Source: Bombardia bombarda
Lineage: Eukaryota; Ascomycota; Sordariomycetes; Sordariales; Lasiosphaeriaceae
Direction: 5' to 3'
NCBI GenBank assembly: GCA_030512295.1
Contig: JAULSR010000009.1
Location: forward strand, 434,001-498,000
DNA: 64,000 nt
The position numbers and the translations under genes were made by a program. Each line of letters opens with the position of its first letter. Position 1 is the first letter of the stretch. Below are positions 43,344 to 56,011 of the stretch, piece by piece. The notes under the pieces were generated by a model. It searched no databases. It was given only the letters and a program-made list of their open reading frames with translations, and was not told the origin of the DNA.

Positions 43344-44804
43344 CCTTTATTGAGGATGTTACAGTGACGCCTGCGGCTATGAAATGAAATCGCGCAATTC
43401 AAGGAACAATAAATAAACAACAAACAACAAAAACATCAATCCAGCAGAGACTCAAGCTGCGATTCTCGTGGGACTGCACCGCAGTTAAAGAAGCTCGCCC
43501 TCATTCCTCGTCCCCTTCCTCCATGCCGGCCAAGGTCGCACTGGACCGGTGAGGCTGCGACATGGCATGGGATGAGAAACTTTGCCAAGCCATTTTGGGG
43601 TAGAGAACTTTTTGTCTTGGTAGTTTCTTTCCTTCTCTGCTGACGACTCCCGGGGCCGAAAAGGGGATCGTGGAATGCAAGGCTGGGCGCGTTGGTTGTC
43701 GGGGGCATGAACCTGTGCCTCGAGGTTGCTTAATTCGGGAGCCTGGACCTACACAGTAGAGTCTAGTGGGTTGAAGTGGGTTGAAGTGGGTTGAAGTTCG
43801 GCGCAGGGGGGTTTGAGGCTGGGCACAACCCTAGGTCCCCTGTTTGTGCCCCCAGAAATGATCGTGGGGCGAGCGAAGGTCCCTCCCTGCAGGGGTGGGC
43901 CGCTAAAAAGTCGATTTGGGGGGATTTGACCCGTTTCAGCGGCCGTTTCGGACAGGGAATGGAGACATCTTGGGGATCCTTTGGAGAAACAGAAGATTCC
44001 GCGACTGTCAATATCTGCGCCATTGTAGATTAAATCTTGAGATTCGTGAATTCTGCATGGCAAGAAATATCACTTCTGGTTCTATTTGCACACTTTTTGA
44101 TGTACCTTACATATGCAGTTGGAACGTTGAAGCCGATGACCAACAGTCCAATAATTCCATGACGACGCCTGCTAAATCCCAGGGAGGTTAGGCTCATCTT
44201 GTTGGCTAGTCTAGAGGAACGGCAGCACTGCCTGTCGGCCGAAATCAACGTCTAATTTCAACCTGGACGTCAATTCGTGTCCTCATTTGGAAGTCTGTAT
44301 GTAGTACAGCTACGCCACGCTCGAGATAAGTCCTCGAGAAACGTGCCCGAGAAGCTGTCGGTGTCTACACGTGCTGCGGTCGCGATTTTGGGCGCGCCTC
44401 TGGCGGCTAGTGACACCGCCCCTGCAGCCCCGGGCTGTATTAACATGCAGTTCCTTCTTTTCCTGCTTCCAAAGCCCCGAACCATCTCGTCGGGCCACCA
44501 CCAGTTACCAAACAAAGCCGCATATCGACGGAATATTTCAGTGCTCAGTGCTTGCATCAAGATCTAAAATCATCGACAAATTAGCCTTGCAGTTGCAGTC
44601 TCAAAGCGCGTAGGCAGCGGTTTGCCAAACCCAGTCTGCCTTGAGGAAGGAGGTGCACGCAATTCCGATGCGGATCCTCCGCCTCGACAGAGAAATACCA
44701 GGCCGTGATCAACGCAACCAACAAAAGCCACTTTTGTCTCCAATAACCGCCCACGCGCCTCTTCCACCACCACCCAGACCTCAACCACCATACCACCACC
44801 TAGA
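43344..44804. other. Intergenic, with 3 x 10-bp repeat
   Basis: Between the GPI-type gene start and the alpha-galactosidase end. It holds three tandem copies of TGGGTTGAAG at 43767-43796. Open frames near 44270-44567 on both strands have no recognised motif. Confidence 0.5.
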
Positions 44805-46303
44805 CTAATTACTATAATACGTCCCATTCGCCCAAGTACACTGCCACCACCCGGCACAGTAAGGCTCCATACCCGCCTTCTCCGGCCCCTTATCGCTCAG
44901 CAACAGCGCCGACACGCCATGCGCCGGCACCGTCACCTTGACCTCCCTCGCCACCGTCCCATTCCTGGTATGCGACCACAGATCATACACCTCATACACC
45001 CTCCCTGCCCTAACCGCCCAGCTCTCCGTCAAGTTAAACGCCATTTCCTTTACCTCATCCTCCGAGTTAATCGCCATAAACACCACCCCATAGCTCGAGT
45101 TCCCCGTCCAGTAACTCGCCGGCCTCCTCGCATCAAACGTCCAGTCCGCAGCATTCCCGCCCCATCTAAACGGCGCCAGCGCCTCGCCCACATTCGGGTC
45201 CTGGTTGATCCTAAGTATATCCTCATTCCCCAAGATAGCAACCGTCTCCGCCGTGGCCTGCGTCAGGTCCGTCCCGATCAGCAGCGGGCTCTTGAGCAGC
45301 GCCCACGCGGTGAAGTGCGTCTTGGCCTCGTCAAACGTCAGATTCCCCGACGGCGTACCGATGCCGCCGACGTTGCCCACCTCGAGCATGTCGAGGTCGG
45401 TCCGCCCGTAAAAGTTTGTGTGCGACGCGATGAAGCTCGCGCTGTTGATGATGCTCGCGAGCGCCGACCACCACGGCCGGATGTCGCCCGTGCTGCGCCA
45501 CGACTGGCCCAGCCGCGAGGCCCAGATCCACGGCTGTTGCCAGCCCCATTCGCAGAGGGCGAGCTGCATCGGTGGAGCGCTGCTACGGGGCTTGGTGGAT
45601 GCTGCCTCCTCGATGGCGGCGCGCATGCGCTCGTAGCGGCCGTAGACGTTCTCCTGCGTGATGTTGTCAAAGGGGATGTAGCAGTTGTCGTATTTGAGGT
45701 AGGTGAAGCCCCAGGAGGTAAAGGTGGCTAGGTCTTGGGCTTCGTGGCCGTAGGAGCCGGGGAAGCCGCCGCAGGTCTTGTAGCCTGAGTCGGAGTAGAT
45801 GCCGGCCTTGAAGCCGAGGGATTTGAGCTGGGAGGTGAAGGCTTTCATGCCAGAGGGGAATTTGGCCGGGTCTGGAGGGGGGAAGTTAACATGTGCATGC
45901 TCAGATGGAATGATAGTCAGTACTAACCCGCAATAATCTCTCCCTTAGCACTTCGGTTCTTTAGGCTGTAGCAGTCGTCGAGCATGAACCACTGTGGTCG
46001 GTCGGTTAGTAAAGAAAACAGCCGCAAGGAATTCGATTGACTCACCTCGTATCCTGCTTTCAGGAGCCCATGCTTGACCACGGACTTGGCTTGTGCAAGC
46101 AGTACAGTCTCGTTGTAGTCGCACTGGAAGACGTTCCATGCTATAGTGAAAATAGGTGTTAGAACTAGTGAAGTTGACAAGAGTTGAAGAAGGGAAAATA
46201 CGTACTTACTGTTGTAGCCCAAAGCGGGCAGCTTGCCAACTCCATTGTTCAGGGCAGCCACACTGATGGCGGCCCCTAAGATGCACAGAACCTGGGACCT
46301 CAT
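44805..46303 (-). CDS. GH27 alpha-galactosidase
   Basis: Exons 46303-46210, 46140-46046, 45991-45928 and 45871-44805, all phases consistent, 439 aa. A signal peptide (VLCILGAAISVAALNNG) precedes the family start LPALGYNTWN. GH27 motifs follow: WFMLDDCYSL, PSGMKAF, AGIYSDSGYKTCGG, YLKYDNCY with the nucleophile Asp, CEWGWQQPW, and RTDLDMLEVGN with the acid/base Asp, then LLIGTDL and a C-terminal beta domain (TVPAHGVSALLL). A secreted enzyme that removes terminal alpha-galactose from oligosaccharides or galactomannan. Several N-glycosylation sites are present (NIT, NLT, NSS). The last exon has a very GC-rich third position. The gene is intact. Confidence 0.92.
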
Positions 46304-47812
46304 TTTTTTTTTCTTTTCTTTGATGGGCCAGAAATGATGTCGGTTCTTTGACGTTGAATTTTCGACATTTTGTCAGATTCATATACTAATCTTATTGTAT
46401 AAGCGCACGCTGCTAATAGCCACGGAGCTGCCCCTCCCGCTGTCCATTGGGGCAGTTCGGTTTGGAAGGAAGCGGGGAGCTACAGCGTAAAAGCCCACAA
46501 GTGGCGTAGAATCGTCCTCAAAGGTGGTGTCATTGGCGCGATTATCCTAATCTTTTATAAGCCAATGAGAATTTCTCCGAAGAGGAGCGGGGCTAGTATC
46601 GTCAAGTTCACATGCAACGGCGACGACGACAACTCTTTTCAGTTTATATCTTTTTCTGATGCAGGGGGATTCAGCAAATGACTGACCAGCGCGAGCCCAA
46701 GGACTGAATTAATGTCAACAGGTTGTATGTAATGCCTACCGCCGTGCTTGGTAACACCGACCCTGGAATCAACTTGGGCAAGCACGACTCATCTCACGAG
46801 AGACTCCACTGGACGATCTGAGAGCATTGATTGGCCGACCTGCGGCTGTTATTGTTCAACGCTTCTCGCCCGGTCTCCCCATGATGACGTTTCCGGTGCT
46901 GGACAAAAGTTACTCGCATTTAAATCTTTAGCCGCCTGTAACAACAGACAGCAGCAACACTACAGAATGGAACACACTCTACGTCTAAACAATCTGGAAC
47001 TCTCCAAGCCATCACAAATCTCAATGAATGTCTAGACCGACCCTTGCTGCAACCTCAGTATCTAGAACTAGTCTTGTGGGAAGGGACCGGTGCTCGACCA
47101 TCGGCGTCAGATCTTATAGTTCCAACCTAATGGTGTTGAGAAAAATATTGAGAAAAAGATCAAAACCTCACCTGTTGTATTTCAAGAGCTATCTGGTCAT
47201 AACCGTTATTATCTGCCTTGACCAGTAATGATTATTTGTTACAATAAAAAGGCTAGTTTTGGTCTGTATCTAGTCTAACATCCAGATTTTACTCGCGAAC
47301 GCAAGAGATAAGCAATCTGGATGGGCCAGTGATGGGTGTGAAGATTCGACTGTCTTACATGATTCGGACCTGAATGCCAAATAGAGGGAGAAGATCGATT
47401 GATTGCTTCCAAGTGTTTGTACTATTCTCTTACCTAGGGTTCATGGCTAAACTTTGAATATGTTATATAGTTGGGACAGAGAAACTGAACAGGATTACTA
47501 CTAGCCTTTCAGATACCTAGGTAGATATCATTCTAATCTCACCGTGTCTTGACCGTCTTTTCGTCCCATTGTCGGAACCTCCACAGCTCACCCGTTTGTA
47601 ATTTAAACCAATTGAGACGGCAGAGAACCTCAATGGCCACCTCGTCCCCCAAATTACTCGCTGCCAAACAGCACCACCGTTCACGCCTTTCTTCGTCTCT
47701 GCTTTTCCCTTCAAAGGTATGATAGGACCTTTCTTAGCCATCCCACTAGCCATCGCATTCCTCAGTGCCAAGGAACGACAAGAGGGAGAGGGATAGACCG
47801 ACTCTACCCAGC
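46304..47812. other. 1.5 kb divergent intergenic region
   Basis: Lies between the alpha-galactosidase start (minus) and the GT32 start (plus), so it carries both promoters. No other gene seen. Confidence 0.45.
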
Positions 47813-48925
47813 ATGCTCGTCCACGCCCCAAACCCCACCAAAATGCTCGTCCCAGCCGCCGCCATCGGCCTGATCACCACCTCAATCCTTATCCTTCACT
47901 TCTGTCGCATCGGTAATCCCCTCTCGTCTACAAGAACAACAGCTAGCATCTCATCGCCCTTCCATCCAGCTGCCACCGCCGCCCTGCTCCCCCAAAAGAT
48001 CAGCCTGCAACCGACTCCACGGCCGCCTGATTCAACTCACCGTGCGGAATCCCCGGCGCTGACAGAAGCAGAAACAGAAGCAAAAGAAACCAACCTCAAC
48101 CCAGCCGGCATCCCCCGCAAGATCTGGTACAAACTTGGCCCTCTCGGCCTGTCAGCCGCAAACCGCCAGCACACCGCCTCCTGCATCGATGCCAACCCTC
48201 TCTACTCCTACCAGTTCATGACCGATGCCTCGAGCGACCAATTCGTCCAAAACTACTACGCCGCCGACCACCCCGGAGTCGTCACCACCTATCTGGCCAT
48301 CCCCATCCCCATCGTCAGGGCCGACTTCCTGCGCTACCTCCTCCTCCACGCCCATGGTGGCATGTGGTCGGACCTCGACGTCTCCTGCGACGGTCCACCA
48401 ATCGACGACTGGATCCCGCCCAAGTTTCACGAGAGCAACGTAGGCCTGGTAGTAGGCTGGGAGTTTGACCGGTACCAATTCGCGAGCTGGACGTTTCTGG
48501 CGCGCCCGCACAACCCCCATCTGTGGGCTGTCATCTTAGATATAATCGAGGACCTTCACTACAGGGCGCGCATAAATGATGTGGGCATCTCTGGGCTGAC
48601 CAAGCCCATGGTGCATGATATTGTCGACGTCTCGGGGCCGGCGAGGTTGTCGAGGAGTGTTGTGAGAAGCGTCGAGGCGCGGACGGGAAGGAGGGTAGAC
48701 TGGGATGGTGTCTCGGGGCTGCTGGTGCCAAAGCTGCTGGTGCCTGGCGATGATGTTCTGGTGTTGCCGGGATATGCGTTTGCGAGGAGCATGCATGAGG
48801 GGGTGTATAACGAGACGTTGCTGGAGGAGATGGGGGTGGGGACGCCGTTGGTCACGCATCATTATGCGGGGAGTTGGAAGAATGGGTTTGGGGGGGAGGA
48901 GGTGCCTCTGGAGGGTCGGGTTTAG
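47813..48925 (+). CDS. GT32 glycosyltransferase (Och1-like)
   Basis: Single exon, 370 aa from the first ATG (47813); the frame is open 16 codons further upstream but without an ATG. A type II membrane anchor near the N-terminus (VPAAAIGLITTSILILHF) suggests Golgi location. GT32 marks: IPRKIWYKLG, YSYQFMTDAS, IVRADFLRYLLLHAHGGMWS followed by the DxD motif DLDV, and a late HHYAGSWKNGFG. Members transfer mannose or related sugars onto glycans or glycolipids using a nucleotide sugar and metal. It is divergent from the alpha-galactosidase gene across a 1.5 kb gap. The frame is intact. Confidence 0.87.
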   Translation: MLVHAPNPTKMLVPAAAIGLITTSILILHFCRIGNPLSSTRTTASISSPFHPAATAALLPQKISLQPTPRPPDSTHRAESPALTEAETEAKETNLNPAGIPRKIWYKLGPLGLSAANRQHTASCIDANPLYSYQFMTDASSDQFVQNYYAADHPGVVTTYLAIPIPIVRADFLRYLLLHAHGGMWSDLDVSCDGPPIDDWIPPKFHESNVGLVVGWEFDRYQFASWTFLARPHNPHLWAVILDIIEDLHYRARINDVGISGLTKPMVHDIVDVSGPARLSRSVVRSVEARTGRRVDWDGVSGLLVPKLLVPGDDVLVLPGYAFARSMHEGVYNETLLEEMGVGTPLVTHHYAGSWKNGFGGEEVPLEGRV

Positions 48926-49616
48926 GGGGAAGAGAGCGGGAATTGGGGGGGGATGAATATGGGCGGGTTGGTGTATTTATGTGAGTTGATGGTTATACCA
49001 AATCGAAATTGCAGGGAGGATTTGGCATTTTGCTGGTCATTTTTGCAAGAGCTTGGAGTTTGGAAGACGAGGTCTGCCTCTTCATAAAGTTGGGGACCAA
49101 AAGTCTGGCCCCATTTGCTCAACCGCGCGGCCAAGTACTCAGGGAAAGATTCTGTTATCAGGGCATGTAGAGCGATTATTTTTGCCATACTGCATCGATA
49201 GCCAGACCTTTGGACTCTGACTGAATTTTCCTATTTCCGCAAATTCATCTTAGTATATGGCAGTGGAGAGCGATATGCCGTGATGGATTCATGTCCCTGG
49301 AAGGATCCAGGGCAAAGCTATCTAGGGCGGCTGTGTGCAGGTAGGAAAATGAACCTGGATCCCTTGTGGGGGGGGAGTGGCCCACCCTGTGTAACCATAG
49401 GGCCAGGTGGGTCCAGGTTTACATAGTACCTTGTCATCGGTATATACCACATGGCCAGCTTGAGGACTCTATTCACCTTCCCTCCTCCCTGTTATCAAGT
49501 CTAAAAACAAAATACTATGAGCCTTCTGGCGCAGATTTCTTTTCGGCTCACCCACAGACACACCATGAGTATCCAACTACATATGGGCAACTGTGCCTCT
49601 TGAAACTGATCTCCCT
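48926..49616. other. Intergenic, convergent gene ends
   Basis: Lies between the GT32 gene and the histidine phosphatase gene, which converge here. No gene seen. Confidence 0.45.
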
Positions 49617-50999
49617 TTAACCCCTGCCATTAACAGCGAGAGAAGCAAGAAATCCATTACAACCAGTCCACATCACCAGCCTCTCCAGCACCTCCATCCT
49701 CTCCTTCGCAAACCACTGAACCTCTCTCGCCTTGTCCAAGATAAACTCCCAATGGATCGCCTTCTGGTCAACCAAGCTCCCGTCCTCATCTCGATACGCC
49801 AACCCCTCCTCCCCTTTCATACATCTATAATAGCTCCCCAGCGTCCGCTCATAATATTCATCCCCGTCCACCTCTTCCAGCCCCGCCTCCTCATCCTCCA
49901 ACCCCTTAAACCGATACACATTCACCTCCAGATTCCTCAACACCCCCGACCCGTTCCACCTCCAGCCACCATCCTCGCCCTTTTTGAAATCACAGAACCA
50001 CTTCTGCGTCACAAAGTTGATAATGCCTCCATGCAAACAGACCACAATCCTGGGCGTTCCCCGTCTACCCTCCTTCCGATGCGCCTCCAATACCTTGAGC
50101 GCACACTCACGCAGCCAGACACGTGCCTCTCTAACCGCATCCTCAATCTCCATTAGATCAGGAGTGCGCATTACAGCCTCCATACGATCCCCAAGCGTCT
50201 TCCACTTGTTCAGCGACCCCCCGGCCCACAGAATCCCAGTCACGTCAACCTCCTCCTCGCCCATCACCGCGCCACAGCCAGAACCCTTGCCACCCGAGAG
50301 CTTGATGTACGGCGCCGTCTTTCTGCCGTCGACGTCGGTCCTGACAAGAGCAGGAAAGTCCTGTGGCCAGGGCGTTGCCTCCTGAAGACCGGGGTGACAG
50401 CGGATGGTGGCTTCTTTGGCCTTGTCATCGTCTTCCTCGTGGCCGTTCGCACTGCCGCCGCCATTCAAGCTGCCATTGCTGTCCCCGACAGGATGGTGAA
50501 AAGGCCCCACCAGATTAAATGCCTTGCTACTCAGCATCAAGGTCTGCAAGGCTCGTGTCAGGGGAGATGAGACCAGCATGTAGACGTTGCCCAAGCCAGC
50601 ACTAGTGCCGTTGCTTGTGACATGATTCACAAAGGTCCGCGAGGTGACAGACATGCCAAACTCGGTGAGGCCGTCGGGTAGAAACACACCTGTTTGCATG
50701 CTGGAGGGTGCTACTCCACCATGCTGGCCGTTGGCAGTCCTGGCGAGGCTGGTCAGCTGGGCGAGGGTGAGGTGCTCGGCTGAGAAACCATCATGGGCGT
50801 CCAAGTCAGCAATGTTGGAGATGGCTTGGGCGTGACGCTGGAAGACGATGTGGACGGAGGAGATATCTTGGTCTTCTGTGTTTGGTTGGGACGATAGGGA
50901 GCCCATTTCAGGAGAGGAAATGCGAGAAGTGCAGGTTTGAGTTGTAGTCTTCAGACGCTGTGGTTCAGAGGAAGATGCTGCTGGATTGTCCTTCAACAT
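49617..50999 (-). CDS. Histidine phosphatase superfamily (phosphoglycerate mutase-like) protein
   Basis: About 460 aa if translation starts at the ATG 50997-50999 (MLKDNPAASSS); an earlier in-frame ATG near 51080 is possible but lies upstream of a (TA)n tract at about 51018-51032 that looks like promoter sequence. The catalytic RHG-type block reads VFQRHAQAISN. A second block, VSSPLTRALQT, carries the phosphate-binding Arg, and CLHGGIINF holds the second His. These are the hallmarks of the family, which dephosphorylates small molecules or proteins through a phospho-His. The usual third residue of the first motif, Gly, is Ala here. The insert between blocks is Gly/Asn/Asp-rich. Likely cytosolic; no signal peptide is evident. 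The substrate is unknown. Confidence 0.8.
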   Translation of the reverse strand: MLKDNPAASSSEPQRLKTTTQTCTSRISSPEMGSLSSQPNTEDQDISSVHIVFQRHAQAISNIADLDAHDGFSAEHLTLAQLTSLARTANGQHGGVAPSSMQTGVFLPDGLTEFGMSVTSRTFVNHVTSNGTSAGLGNVYMLVSSPLTRALQTLMLSSKAFNLVGPFHHPVGDSNGSLNGGGSANGHEEDDDKAKEATIRCHPGLQEATPWPQDFPALVRTDVDGRKTAPYIKLSGGKGSGCGAVMGEEEVDVTGILWAGGSLNKWKTLGDRMEAVMRTPDLMEIEDAVREARVWLRECALKVLEAHRKEGRRGTPRIVVCLHGGIINFVTQKWFCDFKKGEDGGWRWNGSGVLRNLEVNVYRFKGLEDEEAGLEEVDGDEYYERTLGSYYRCMKGEEGLAYRDEDGSLVDQKAIHWEFILDKAREVQWFAKERMEVLERLVMWTGCNGFLASLAVNGRG

Positions 51000-51017
51000 G
51001 ACTGATGGTGAGATGAG

Positions 51018-51032
51018 CTTATATATATATAT
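51018..51032. promoter_or_regulatory. TA-repeat, probable TATA region
   Basis: A run of alternating TA about 20-35 bases upstream (minus strand) of the preferred ATG of the histidine phosphatase gene. The position fits a core promoter but is close to the ATG, so it may also lie in the 5' UTR. Confidence 0.35.
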
Positions 51033-54000
51033 AGACGTGACGATTGCTACGTTATCTTCCCTGCATAGAGCAGCACACATTCCCTGCCCTTTGGTACTCA
51101 ATACACCTCTGTAAGCATTGTCAAAACAATAGGAAACTCAATCTCGCTACTGCCGCTGGCACTAAAACTACTGTCACTGGTTGGCAACGAAACATTGTCA
51201 CAAATAACAAGCTATTTCTACCATGATCAGCGGCGGATAAAAGGCAGTGGAAGCAGAGTGGGCCTTGATGGCAGGCAGAAGAAAGGAAAGTGTTCACTTG
51301 GCAGCGAGAAGCAATGCAATGCGATGCAGGGAAGCCGGGGGCTGCAAGAACTACCCGCCACCGCTGATGGAGCATTCATTCCAAAAAGGGAAAGCGAAAA
51401 GGAGATGAAACTGAGCAAGTTCAACCCCCAAGGCAGCCCAACTTGCGCGCATCATGTGGGGGTCGGTAGTGAGACAAGCAAGTTCGCTGTTGTCAGAATG
51501 GTACGATATTGCTTTCAGTCCAGCGTTCCTTCCTTCTATGCCGCCGTTCATCCAATAAATCATCCGTGGGCGGAAGGAGCGGTCAGTCCGTCGGTCGGTC
51601 GGCAACGAAGAGATGGTATGTGCCTGCCTACCGTTGTCGGCAATTCAGGAAGGAGGCACCAGAGAGACAACACGGGCCGGATGTGGAGCAGGTGTCAGGC
51701 GGTCCGCCCGACGAATATCTCACACACATCGGCTTCAATGGTGGTGTGAGCCCATCGCCGCTGCCCTGAAAAACGCAATCCGGAGGGGCGTGATCGTCTT
51801 TTGTTTGCCTGCCGGGATCCAAGGAACCCCCCCTACAATTGCTGCTAGACACCACGACGCAAGCCAATCCGGATTAGGACTTGGCGACTCTGACACATGC
51901 ACCATTTCTCGCCATTCAGATGCCGCCAAATGCCGGTTTGCGTCATTGCTCTAGCTTTTGGGAACAAATAGGGTCTTTCCAGATTACCGCAAGCGCTTTC
52001 GAGGTGGGTTGCATTCTGAGACCCCATCCATGTCTGATGAAACAGTCGTGCCTGTCTAGATCTGATGTGTCACCAGATGCACTACTCAATAAAGCTGTCA
52101 CTCACAGGGACGGTCTGCATCTCGACGACTCCGATTAGTTGCTGTTTGGCAGCCACTTGGCAATTTATGAGGCAATGCGATGCAAAATGCATGTCGGCCA
52201 GAATGCCACGCAGATGTCTGATCGGTGGTCATTAGTGGCAGCAGTAAAACTTGTTTTCTTTCACGGTCGTCCAGTCATCAGCTCCTGAAAAGTGAATTTC
52301 ATGATCAGAGGTGGCAGTTCGGCTCTCAGCTCGTTATGGCGTCCAGTGTTGAAACCGATATTGTGTTGCATCATGTCATCGAACCATCATGTGGGGTCAT
52401 TATGCTGGATGATGGTTCTGATTTTGTCAATATCACACGATTCATGTCTCTTGCCGTTGCTTTTGCCAAGAAGATCATTTCAGCCCATTTATTTTGAAAA
52501 CTCGCAAAGAAGTCAGGCTCGGACTTTCCCGGCATAATCTCGACTGTTCACAAGGTAATCGGCTCCAGGGACTCTCCCCGCTCGCTTTCTCATTGTCGAC
52601 ATACTCTCATATCTGCATCAAGCGATCCCCCATCCAGGAGGTTCAATCCTAAGCGGGAATCATCTCAATGGCTGTCAGCCTACATAGGTGGTTTGTTCTT
52701 TGTGATGTACGAGGGAGACTTGGGTCCGCGCGGTATTCAGAGACTGTGGGTGTGACCTTTAGGGAGGCTGATGACGTCCAAAAAAAATTGTCTCTTGAGA
52801 GAAAGGGCAATGACTCGACTGGAAGATAGGAAGTCTGGCGAGAGGAGACATCAAAAACTGCAGTCTCTCCCCCAACCTGATCAAGATTTTACGGAGCCCA
52901 CCCAGGGGAGCTTCGCAACACACTGAAAATTTGAGCCACGCCATCAAGGTGAAGAAGGGGTACCGCACCCACGTCAACAATGGAACCACAATTGGGTCAC
53001 GGTGAAACAGAAGGCGACAAAAAGCAGCACCACATCGGCGATGGCTCGGCCCGCGAGACCACATCACTGATCACTTCACCGCAGAGCCTCCTCACATGAG
53101 GAAGGCGACCTAGACCATGAAGCCACATCCACGGTCAAAGGCGGGGAACAAAACACACCGAGCCAAAGTCACGTCAGAGGCGGTGAGCTCGAGGTAAGAC
53201 TAACTCCCGAGGGGATCTCTCCGAGATTGTACAGTTTTTTGTTTTCACCAATATAACCGATGATCCAGTGGTACACAACGTGTCCCCCATCTTACGAGGC
53301 GTGTAGGTGTGCAACTGATTGACCAGTTGCTATCACAGAGCCGCAACCGGGGTCAAGTCGCATCCGTGACAAGCCGAAGCGGCAATCTGCTTCGCGTCAC
53401 GTAGATGTCTTCCGATTGCGCTGCGTAACTGTTGCAATCAACCGAGGAGGGGTGATTTCTGAGTTAATGGGTAACACCCGCGCCGCTGGAAGGCGTGTTG
53501 TCGACTGTGATCGTATAACCTTACTTGCAAAATGGCGGTGTGCGGTTCTCTGATCAAGTAGCCAGTAATCTTAAGAGCTGGAAAGAGAGAAGGTGAGGGC
53601 GGAAAGAGTCTCAATGGTCGACGGTTTGATCTGCATCTCAGGTGTGATGATTCACTTTGAAGATACTTCATCAGTTCTGTGTAACGTAGTGAGAAGGTAC
53701 TCGCGAGGCAGATAATGACTTGCTCCAGACAGGTGTATCGGTGAACGGAGTTGCAACTTATCAACATGGCCACACAATCTCGAGCCTAACAAATCGAGAA
53801 CGATCTTGATTACACCATCACCAAGTTGGCCCTTTCGTGCGTCCGATGAGCGATCACCACCAGCTATTGCTGAAGAGGTTGATTTGTTTCCAGCCTAGAA
53901 CTAATAGTTGCGAAGAAATTGAACTAACACAAATAGAAGAAGTAAAATCAAGTAGTACCAACGCAGTAAAACCCTCCAAAAGCCAATCCCAGTTGGAAGA

Positions 54001-54286
54001 TTTCTGAAATAATACACCCATTGAAATGAGACAGACCTGTTATAAATACCATCCTTGTGCAAAACGAACCGCCAGTAAACCCGCATACCCTTTCAAAAAT
54101 CCACCAGAAGAACACCAAAAGCCATTTTCCCATTTTCCTGATCCATGATAATATTAATTGAATGATAATGCAGCGCAAAAAAGGGGAAGAGATAAACATC
54201 CACTCCCAACTCCCCAAAAACATCAAAGTACAAAATAACATATGCAACAGTGCCGAATTCCATAACCAGTAGTAGCAATAATAGAC
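51033..54286. other. 3.2 kb without a recognised gene
   Basis: Read on both strands, only short frames of no recognisable family. The last 400 bases are AT-rich, probably the 3' flank of the Clr5-domain gene. Confidence 0.45.
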
Positions 54287-56011
54287 TTAGTCAGTCATAG
54301 CAGGATGCTCATGATACTCCACAAGCGGCACCTGCATTCTCTCTCTCAAAATATCACCAGCCTCGTCGTCCCTACCTACAGACCGGAGATACTCTTCGAG
54401 CCGCAGGGCCGTCTGCAGCCAAAACAAGTCCTTGGGCGACTCCAGGCTTTTGCGTCGATAGTACACCGCTTGCTCGTGGTTGCCATTATAGTCCTCGATC
54501 GATGCCAAGAAGTGGTACGCGCTGAAGAAGAGATACCGGTCCAGATAGTCCGACTCATTGACGGGCACGTCCTTGTTCTCTGCCTTGTTCTCGATACGCC
54601 TCAGGATATCAAACAGCATCATCTGGGCCCGCGCTGACGTTTCCGGCGAGAAGAGCGGAATGTACATGCGCACCAGCAGCTGCTCGAGCTCGAGGATCCG
54701 GCTCGTCGTCTGCGCCTCGCCGTGCTTGGTCAGCGAGTTCTGCACAGAGCGGCCAAAGTCACTGATCAGGCTGCTGACGATGCTCTGGTCCGGGTTGATG
54801 AGAATCACGTAGCCGCGCTTGAGATGAATGGTGACATAGTCGTGGTCGCCACGCAGCCGGCTGACGAGGTCGATCCAAAGCTTCCAGGCTCGGTCGATGT
54901 AGAGCTGTAGCTGGCTGGGATTGGTCGTGGCCAGCTTCCAGATGTTATGCGCGATTTTGACGATTGGGTGCTCGCTATTTAGCTTGATGCTTGCCAGATG
55001 ATACACGTACTCTGTAAAGATGCGCAGCACGTCATACCATCTTAGGCTGAGAAGAAGCTGTGGCACGGCGAGGCAGCAGTCCCAGATGGCTTCAATGTCG
55101 AATCCGGTTGAGACGGCGTCTTCGATCTGGATGAAGGCACGTCGGAGGAAATCGCCCCCCTGGACAATATCGTGCTTCCGAAAGTGGCCTCCGGCTGCGG
55201 ATACGTTTTGTAGAATCGAGTTATCCTGGCGACCAAGGAGCTGGCGAAACGATGACTCGGTCTTCCAGGGGGTGTCACGCTCGGACCAGCTAGAGATGTA
55301 GGTGCCGTAGGCGTTCAGGGTGGCTTCGATCTGTAAAGCATCTTCGTTTTGATAGAGAAGTCGGACTGCTGGGGCTGATTGTTGCGAGAGTCGAAAGTCA
55401 TCACTTCGGCATGGCAACTTGGTCACTTGCAGAGCGCTATCGCTGCTACCACCACTGCAAATACCGTTGTTGTCTTTAACGAAACTCTTTCTTCTTGCGA
55501 TCTTTAACTTTGAAGCGCGGGATAGGCTACAAGTATTGGACTTGTTGTACTTTGACCATTTCCACTTCACAAACTGGCTCTTGTACATTCTGGCACTGTA
55601 GAAGCGCAAAAGAGTTAGCTAAGGCAGAGAGTAGGTGGGATAAATGCACACTTGGAGCAATATCACGAACGTAGCTCTGAACCTGTGGGTTGAAAGCATG
55701 ATGCTGACGACATCGTTGAGAATGCGGTTCTGCTGGATGTACAGTTCGTAGATAATTTCCTTCTTAGCCTCCCAATCCGCCGGGCAGTTTGGCACCAGTG
55801 GATGGTCTGAAGATGTTGCAGCTTCTGGGGCGTCGTCGCATTCGACATTTTTGTGCGCTGTTGCGGAGGGCGAGTTGGAACAAAACGGGCTTGGAATGGG
55901 GCTGGCATCAGAGCCAGTGGACATCAAATCAGAACCTACATCAGGGGCAGGCGCTAACTTTGGCAGGGGGCTTTGAGCTTGGTTGAAAGTCGGTGTTAGA
56001 GACGAACTCAT
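54287..56011 (-). CDS. Clr5-domain protein
   Basis: Exons 56011-55671 and 55595-54287, 549 aa, intron 55670-55596 (GTTCGT...TCTACAG, with a CTAAC branch-like site). The domain spans the junction: PADWEAKKEIIYELYIQQN, then STHRFRATARMYKSQFVKWKW once spliced. This matches the Clr5 domain (Trp, Ile-x-x-Leu-Tyr, then the Phe/Tyr-x-x-x-F-x-x-W motif). Clr5 was named from a fission-yeast silencing factor; in filamentous fungi the domain often heads proteins with a helical C-terminal part, as here (RDNSILQNVSAAGGHFRKHD, then TPR-like helices such as YHFLASIEDYNGNHEQAVYY and KDLFWLQTALRLEEYLRSVG). DNA-linked or regulatory role inferred. The donor is not the usual GTRNGT, but the joined frame is convincing. 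Confidence 0.8.

Noticed and set aside
44919..45731. 270-codon plus-strand frame opposite the alpha-galactosidase
   Set aside because: Arg/Pro/His-rich antisense frame caused by GC-rich third positions of the real gene.
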